From: Brachionus koreanus
Lineage: Eukaryota > Rotifera > Eurotatoria > Ploima > Brachionidae
DNA: 64,000 bases
Assembly (NCBI GenBank): GCA_016987375.1
Contig: PJRA01000343.1
Span: 554,443-618,442 of the forward strand
Direction: 5' to 3'
The notes under the pieces were generated by a model, which searched no databases, was not told the DNA's origin, and saw only the letters and a program-made list of their open reading frames with translations. Below, piece by piece: positions 56,601 through 64,000 of the stretch (positions are counted from its first letter, which is position 1; every line of letters starts with the position of its first letter). The position numbers were made by a program, and so were the translations under genes.

Positions 56601-59600
56601 TATTGCTGTTTTCATCTGAATTTGATTCTTCATTTGGCAAAAAAAGCTTTTCGTTCAAATCAAATAGTTAAGACCTATGAGAAATTCCACTTAACTTTCA
56701 ACATCATTATTTCTAGATTTAACTTCTAAATATTTTTAAAAAAAAATAATGAGACAAAAAAACAAAATTTAATTTTTTTTCAATTGTCAGATTTTTAGAA
56801 TTAAAATATTTTAAAAAATAATTTATTTTTATAAAATAAACTCAAAGTTCTCTCTGCAGGCAGTTTAAATCTTCACAAGCAGATTTTTTTTATCGATCTG
56901 CCTATTGAGTAATAGAGACTAAATAAGAATTGATTCAAAAAATTTTAATACTACTACTAGATAAGCTTATTTTAAATGCTGTTTTTTTGATCGTAAATAA
57001 AAGTAGCCTGAATAAAAAATAAATCACTAGAAACTGATAATAAAACTCTTAAATTTTTCATTCAATTCGACCTTCATTTCTTAAGTTGTATTTTATTATA
57101 ATATTCCGGTAGATTTATCCTAAAATTTGCTGAATCTGGTCTAATTTGAACGGGATATACAGATCACTTTGTATCTTTAAACTAGAATAATATTAATTAT
57201 TTTTAATTCATTAATAGGGAATTATTTTGGGAAATCAAACCAAATTTTTTCGACCTGGACATAAAATTTAAGCAATTTTCACCTATTTGTCACTCTTTTA
57301 TAGATAAGTGTTTTATTTAGAAAAAAAAAAGAAGAGGAAATCTAGACTTATAGGTCAGCTGAATGAAAAATAATCAAACATTTGAATTTAAGGTTAAAAA
57401 TGAATTTATTTCACGAAAGCCTTCAAAGCCCAAATCATTTTTTTCTAACAGCAAAAAAAAACACGAAATTAATTAATCGATCATGCTGTATTCAAATATA
57501 AATTATTAGACTTGTTTGAATTCGTTCAAAAAACCAACCTTTTATTCTCCAGCTAGATTTAGTTAAAGCAAAAATAATTAAACTTTCAAAGCTCAAATAA
57601 GAAAAAGTCTAACTCAAATGTATTGATTCACTTGGGCTCACTGAATAATTAAAATGAAACATTCTTTGACTATTACAATCGAATCTAAAGTTAAAGGGCT
57701 TAGCATTAAATTTTCATAAATTCATTCTTGAAAAATGTCTTGATATTTATGTGTATACTTTTTTGTCTAATTAGAACAATTTCTAAATGTGAAGTCCTTG
57801 CTTAAAATATTTTCAAAGGCAAACATTAGAGCAATTAAAAAAATTAATTATAAAAAAAATATTTTTCAAATCAGTTTTGAAAAATTTAGAAATTAATTAA
57901 TCTAATACTTGATTGTTTTTTCGTTAAATATAGAGCTCTTTTATCTAGTAGATTTTACTCTTTTATTAACCTGTTTAGAATCTCTTTTTATCAACTACAT
58001 TTGCAGTAGTAAATTTTATTGAATCTAATTTTGATCTTTTAAAGTGACTATTGAATTATTAGAATAAAAGAGGTAGCAAAAATTTACGACATTGATAAAA
58101 ATAATTGAGTCTGAGGCTAGAAACAAATTCTATTTAAAATTGTTTCTTGATACTATTGATTTGGCTATAAATTATCAAGTAAAATAAAAATTTTAGGTTT
58201 CCAATAATTAAGTCTAAAAACAAATCTGTTTAGACAGAAGTTTCAAGTAGGCAAATTTATTTGAAATGAAAATTTATCTAGAACGTAAATGAGCAAGCTA
58301 AAATAAGAGCCGAAAGGATATCTGTAGTAATTAAAACGAAAAAAACATCTTTTGACTGAAAGGATTTCAGATTTAAAAGCAACCAAAAAGAAAAAAAGAA
58401 AAAGCGATCATAAAATTAGTAGTATCTATTAATTTTTGCTTGTCCAAAAGTAATAGGTATTGTTTTTTGAGACCTATTCGATAAAAATATTTAAAATATT
58501 TGTTTTGAAAAAAAAAATGTCAAACGTCATATTTATTTGGGTTTTCATTTCAACAAACTTAAACTTTTTGGCCGAAATTTCAAATCTAAATATTTTTATC
58601 TAAAAATAAAAATTGGTTTATTCTCATTATTTTGCGTACTTTTATTGCTATAAATCGATCTTTTTGGATTAATAAAATGCTTAGCTCACGAAAGCCTAAC
58701 ATTAAATACATGAATAAATTATTTCCCATCCCACTGATATATATTTTAATTCTAAAATTGATATTTTTTTATTTTTTAATAAATTTTTTTCAAAGCAAAA
58801 CTTAATTTAATTTTAAAGTCAAAAAAATTTTAAAAGTACCAAAAACTTGATTTGAATTTGATTTGTATTTCTCTTAAAAAAATTGGCTTGAGGTGTCAGG
58901 CAAGGGCCAACACGAATAGCAATGAATAGCTCAGCTAAATTAGGGCAACCAAAGCCGAAATGCACTTTTTTAATTTTAGACTTTACTTAGCCGACCGAAA
59001 AAATGTTTCTAGATGACAAATACTTATCTCAAGACTCGTAAAATAGTTTAAACTTTTGACATGCGTCGTCACTTGAGTCTAAAATTCATTAAGCATCTGC
59101 TATTCATTCAATTTGAAAATAAAAAAAACTTTAAAAGCTTTAAAATGCAAAAAACACAGCCATGAAACCTAGATTTGTTATTTGTAGCTGGGCCTTAAAA
59201 TGCTTTAATTGATTAATTAAAAATAAAAATAAATTTTAATATATCGAACCCATTTAAAAGTCACGAGCCACTGGACTAAGCTAAAAATATTGATCTTCTA
59301 GATGAGACTACTCAAAACTTAAAATTAAAACACAAACTCATAAATCTAAAATTTTACAAGACTTAAAATAAAAATTTTCTTATATAATCTAGTTTAATAT
59401 TTGAATTTAGATCATAAAAGAAACGATTCTTATCTTAAACGGTTTGGTATAAGTCAAACAAAATATATATTTTAAAATTTAAATATTAGTTTTGCTTTTT
59501 GATATATATATATATTCATATATCTATAAAATATTTATGTATGTATTTTTCACCTGATACTTGGCGAGTTAAGGTAATTTAATACCCAAGATTTGATTTA

Positions 59601-62089
59601 TTAAATTTAAAGAATTATATGAAGGTTCAAAAGGAAATCTAACACCAACTCAATGTTTTGACTTTAATTCTTATAGATAAATTAGAAAATGAGTAGAATC
59701 CAAAAAGTTTGATTAATGTTCCGACCGGAAATAGTCTTTAGTTCAAATATTTTCATATGTTTTTTTTTATCTAATTCAATTGCAATAATAAAAAAATATT
59801 TTTACACTATATATTTTTGTAACCTTAAATTTAGTGGTATTTAAATCAATGATAAGCTTGTTATTTTAAAAAAATAAAAAAAAAAGCTTAAGAAATTAGG
59901 AGAAATTTTCATGAGATAAAATAACAATAAAATAATTAGTTTATATTGCGCGTTTAACTAGCCGCATTTTTATTAAGTAAAAACAAATTTATAAACTTGA
60001 AAATTTTGATTTAGTGCAAATTTAATACTTGTATAATTGGATCACTTAGATATATTTGAAAACAATTTAAATACCGTAAAATTAAAGTTCATTTAAAAAA
60101 TTTCACAAAATTTTTGTTTGATTAATTAAAACTAGCATGAGTTCAAATTTTATTGTTTTAGTTTCACAATCTAGATTTATAAAGCACCAAACAGTTGAAA
60201 ATCTTTGATAATCTTTTTGAGCTTGAAAAATTTTTGTCACAAATAGCCCCAACAAAAATTCATCTGAGAATTTTTTCATGCACAAACATAGCTCCTTATA
60301 TTTGCCCAAATATTTAACCTATTTCTAGTAGAAACAGCATAAACGAAAAATTTATTTATTCTAAAACTTAATATTCTTAATCTGTTTAAGATAGATATTT
60401 TTATTCAAATATTATTTGCAAAAACATGTGCACCAATGACTACTGCTGATAATAATCAATATCTGATCCATTCTTTTCTAATTTTTGTATTGCTTGGTCT
60501 ATTCTTTGTTAATTGAAATTGAAATTTACTTTAGCTATGGTCATTCAGAAATTTAGACAAGAAATATCCAGTTCTTCACACTTTTCTAATATTTTGTTTG
60601 AAATTTAGACTAGAGAAAAGGTTACGATTTAATTGGACTCAATTCCAATTTTTAAGATGCTTATTATAGAGAGGCTTCAGTATATTTAGTCCATCAATGC
60701 TAATCTATAATAATATCAATCAAAAAATATTGTAAGTGATTGAACTAAAAATAAACTGATATTAGCTGATTTCTGGCAACTTTTCATTTATATAAATTTT
60801 GGTTTAATCTAGTCCGATTTTTACTCTCTAATCCATTTTCACCTTCGGACCACCTTTCGAATCTCATTTTAAGCGAAGCCAATCGGCTAAATACAAACTA
60901 ATGAAAAAACCCAAACAAAAATAGCTTTCTTCTTTAATTTAAAATAAACACGTATTGTTTATTATAAATTTAGCCAGTACCAAACTAATAATGAGATTCT
61001 CTCGTTTTCATTTTTGATTAATGTTTGTTTAAAACAAACTTTCAGCGATTTTTATTTCTCTTAATACCAAATAAAATTTGGACAGGTAAAAAAAATTTAA
61101 AATATTTAAGCTAAGGTCATTTAATTAATATCCAAAACTATTAATAAAACATCGTTTCCGTACCACTGCATCTCTTACAAATTTAACCTCATTTCAATTA
61201 CACTGTTTGATATTAGATTTTAATATTTCAGAAAGGACATATTCAGGTCTAATTGCCTAAATAAAGCCCACATAAGAAGCAAAAACCAGAAAATTAGTAG
61301 ACACTATAGTTAACGAGGTTAACCATCTTAAAGTAAAACTCAGTCATACTGTTTATATTTTAAAATTGATTAATATGCCTGAATGAGCATAAAATCGGCA
61401 TCTATGCCTTTATATCGGTCTGCTAATATTTATCCAAAATATTTAAAGTAATTTTTAGATTTCATTTAACTATTCTTTCAAATCAAATCACTAGATAGAA
61501 TTAGTAAGAATTATTTGAAAAAAAATTACACAAAATGAAGTGATTAAGAGATTGTTTTAAATTAAATTCAATTATTTTTGAGAGTCAAACAAAAAAAACT
61601 CGAACCAATTAGAAAAGTATAACCAAACTAAAAAGTAAAAATAACTTGAATGGTTTTTTGTATAAATAAACGCTGAATTCATTCAGATAATGATTCCAAC
61701 CGAAATAAATTACTTATTTTTTGAAAAATTTCAAATTGAAAAAACTACATTATATTGTGTAAGAAAAAACCTCTTTATTTAAAATTTAAAGCTAAAAGTT
61801 GAGAAAAAAGTTTTCTTCCATCAATTCTTAATTAAGTGAAAAAGCTAATAGATAAAAACAATTCTATTTAGATGTAATATTTAAGATATTCTAAATTATG
61901 TAACAAAGCAATATGTTTTAAGTTTTAACTGATTCAAAGAATTAAATATAGAGAAGCAATAATTGTTGTTTAACATCATCTAAATATTTCTCTAAAAAAA
62001 TCAATTAATTTTTGCAATTTTATTCTAGATGTTTAAAAAAAAACTATTTTCACTTAGAATTTCCAATGACTAGATGCAAAAAATATTTT
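53670..62089. other. gene-poor AT-rich region (8.4 kb)
   Basis: I found no exon, RNA gene or transposon with coding remnants. It holds an (AAT)n run at 53818-53843, a (TA)n run at about 59500-59520 and many short A/T palindromes. It may contain distal regulatory DNA of the gene ending at 53669, or a large intron of a gene off-window. A 68-codon frame at 60103-60309 (-) is probably chance. Confidence 0.45.
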
Positions 62090-62300
62090 TATTTATTATT
62101 AAAAATATAGTTTGGGTTATAAACCTTGGCAGTTTGGAATGGAACTTAGTCCTTCCTTTCAGTCAACTGTAATAAGTTCATAAAAAGATTAAAATAAATT
62201 TTAAAGTTGAAAAATAATGATATAAAAATAAATGTTAATAAAAATACAAAAAAAAAGAGTTTCTATAGTTTTTTTCTAAGATAAAAAAAGCCAATTTTTT
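62090..62300 (-). mobile_element. dispersed repeat R, copy 2 (inverted relative to 23 kb)
   Basis: TATAGTTTGGGTTATAAACC, then CAGTTTGGAATGGAACTTAG, then TCCTTCCTTTCAGTCAACTG, down to AGAGTTTCTATAGTTTTTTT and CTAAGATAAAAAAAGCCAAT. This is the reverse complement of 23175-23352 with few changes and a small A/T insertion. No long direct repeats are evident around this copy. Confidence 0.6.
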
Positions 62301-63100
62301 TTTTTTCAATTTTAATTTTTTAAATGACTAAAAAATTGGCGAAAAATATTTAAACTAACCATATATCTTGAAAAATTAAATAAGCTCATAGCTAAACGAA
62401 AAAAGATATGATAATAAATTATTTTTTAAACATTTAAAACTGTTTAGCATACAAACCCTAATTTTTTTTTACTGCACATGATTAGTTTTTAGCTTTAAAA
62501 TTGAAAATGTTTTTAACAATATTTTTAAGATTAAAAAAATGCCAATAATTCAGGAACATTGAGGCTCAAAACTTTCAAAATTGTGCGAAATTTTAAGCAA
62601 TTTTTATTAAAAAATAAAAATCTTAACGATAAGTCAAAGCAAAATTTGAAATAAAACATAGTTAGACGATATCTTATGAATATTACATAAGTAAAACGAA
62701 TGCTTATTTTTATAGATTAAAAATAATTTATTTTAATAGTTCACTTTAAATTATAGTTAAAATTTGATTTGACTATTTATAAATTTTAACACTATAAACA
62801 CCTAGCATTTTTTCATGTTTTTTTAATTCAAAAATATCTTTAAAAAAAATTATAATCCAGTATGTCACAAAAAAGTTTTAAATACTTTAAATAATTGAAT
62901 TAAATACATTGCTTTATTTTACGATTAAAAGCTCATCAAAGAGAATAAAAAAAATCCAAATTTTTTTTTATTTCTTTATTTTTTATTTATTCGAATAACG
63001 GAAAAAATACAAATAAAAGGAAAAGCAGAAAAAAATCCCAAAAAAAATAAAAAAAAACAATTACTATTGTTATTAAACAAAACAAAAATATGACACAAAA
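62301..63100. other. AT-rich intergenic DNA
   Basis: Nothing recognised. Confidence 0.45.
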
Positions 63101-63800
63101 ATTTAGAATCAAAATCATTTTAAGCTTTAAAATGACCGCCTTTTGCTTTTATGCAGGTGTTAGTCGGAATTTTCAGCTATTTTTCATGGAGCAATTGGCA
63201 GTATGTGCAAATGTGCCGTTCTGTGGGAAAATCCACTCTTGGTCAACATCGATTAAAAGCTGTGCCGATAAGATTAGGTTGTTTTCTAGTGTGTAAACAT
63301 ACATGGTGTAAATGGAGCAACAACCCACTTCTTGGTAAGACATGCATCCTCATATATATGCCCTTCGTACTCTAAGTAAAAAAACTTCGGGGGATATTTT
63401 TCATTTTTGAATCTTTTGACAAAGACTCGTATTTTGGGTTTCAAAGTTCGACTCGTCGAACCAGTCCGATTACAACCAAAGAATTTGCAAGAACTCTTCG
63501 GAAGGTTTTTCTACTTATCTTGTGTTCCTTGAATTTCGAATTAAAGTCTGCTGCTACTTGCCTATAGCTCGTTTTAGGGTCTTTTCGGACTAATCTTAAA
63601 ACATACTATACGTCACGATTAGGTAGTTTTGAACGTCTCTCGAATTACCAAAACTGTTTATCCTAGATGTCTCTTGGAAATTTCGCTTGGTTGGATTTAT
63701 GCATTTTCGCAAAACTCAAACTAAATCAACTATTTCTCTTTCAGTCTTTGATTTTTCTAAAGACCTATATTTGGCAAATTTTTAGTAGTCTTTCTTTGAT
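63101..63800 (-). pseudogene. Tc1/mariner-like transposase remnant
   Basis: On -, about 63600-63480 encodes RKDPKTSYRQVAADFNSKF, KEHKISRKTFRRVLANSL and VGLVRRVEL-like sequence. That is the second HTH and linker of Tc1-type transposases. Further on (about 63250-63170) WIFPQNGTFAHTANCSMKN matches the second catalytic block (usually FQQDxAPAHTA), with Asp replaced by Asn. Stops and frameshifts interrupt it. Order and spacing fit one decayed element running on -. Confidence 0.6.
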
Positions 63801-63902
63801 GAGATCAAGTATTAGAACTTTTTGAGAAAAAAAGTATTTTTAAATGATTATATTTCAATAAAATCGATTGCCAACATTTATTAATGTAGGTCTAATATAA
63901 TA

Positions 63903-64000
63903 TAGCCCGTATAACCGAGTGGTTTGTGTGTTAGTCATGCAGGCAGAGGGTGGAGGGTTCAAAACCCACTTTGGGTGGAAAAAATCTTCAAAATGTCTCT
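63903..64000 (+). mobile_element. tRNA-derived SINE, copy 4 (head, cut by window end)
   Basis: The best-preserved head: TATAACCGAGTGGTTTG (A-box-like), GTTAGTCATGCAGGCAGAG, then GGGTTCAAAACCC (B-box), followed by GGTGGAAAAAATCTTCAAAA. Continues beyond the window. Confidence 0.65.

Noticed and set aside
60103..60309. 68-codon - frame in the gene desert
   Set aside because: Isolated, Lys/Phe/Leu composition as expected from AT-rich DNA.
1..64000. CRISPR arrays, rRNA, bacterial operons
   Set aside because: No spaced identical repeats or rRNA core sequence; spliced genes show a eukaryotic nuclear contig.

Overview
This is an AT-rich animal nuclear contig: spliced genes with mostly short introns, 5' and 3' UTRs, and many transposon remnants. 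The gene set includes IFT25, which flies and nematodes lack, together with RERE/atrophin-type, TRIM-NHL, LARP4, KIF23 and SAGA-adaptor genes. That points to a ciliated, non-ecdysozoan metazoan. The base composition, compact introns and Asn/Ser-rich proteins would suit a monogonont rotifer such as Brachionus or another small spiralian; this placement is inference, not proof.

Layout. 0-2.7 kb: remnant of an ambisense single-stranded DNA virus, probably densovirus/parvovirus-like, with a nonstructural-type reading frame on + and a broken capsid frame on -. 3.1-8.9 kb: a TADA2-family gene embedded in SINE and CR1-like retrotransposon debris, including a nearly perfect inverted duplication. 9-12.3 kb: LARP4 with a probable non-coding first exon. 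12.4-17.3 kb: TTAA-flanked MITEs, an orphan gene and a Tc1-like fragment. 17.4-26.8 kb: a five-coding-exon RERE/atrophin-like corepressor gene whose 4.8-kb third intron carries a SINE, a MITE and another repeat. 28.6-29.6 kb: an orphan gene with a 40-nt intron. 31.8-34.4 kb: a TRIM-NHL gene. 34.4-37.7 kb: AT-rich DNA with a dead reverse transcriptase. 37.7-41.9 kb: three nuclear genes for mitochondrial proteins in a row (SUCLA2, COX5B, TSFM). 43.9-47.4 kb: a KIF23/MKLP1-like kinesin with degenerate nucleotide-binding motifs, head-to-head with IFT25. 50.0-53.7 kb: a two-exon gene for a large protein with a predicted myristoyl/palmitoyl N-terminus. 53.7-64 kb: a gene-poor stretch ending in a Tc1-like pseudogene and a SINE head.

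How the genes relate. RERE-like and TADA2-like proteins act in chromatin regulation, LARP4 in mRNA stability, TRIM-NHL in ubiquitylation or RNA control, SUCLA2 in the TCA cycle, COX5B in respiratory complex IV, TSFM in mitochondrial translation, KIF23-like in the central spindle and midbody, and IFT25 in cilia. Apart from the mitochondrial trio they do not form a pathway. The main discoveries to test are the apparent pseudo-motor KIF23, the TADA2-like protein with no visible ZZ or SANT domain, a tRNA-derived SINE family with four copies here, TTAA-flanked MITEs, and the endogenous ambisense virus remnant.

Exon coordinates were worked out by hand from reading frame, GT/AG boundaries and phase agreement. 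They are predictions without transcript support.
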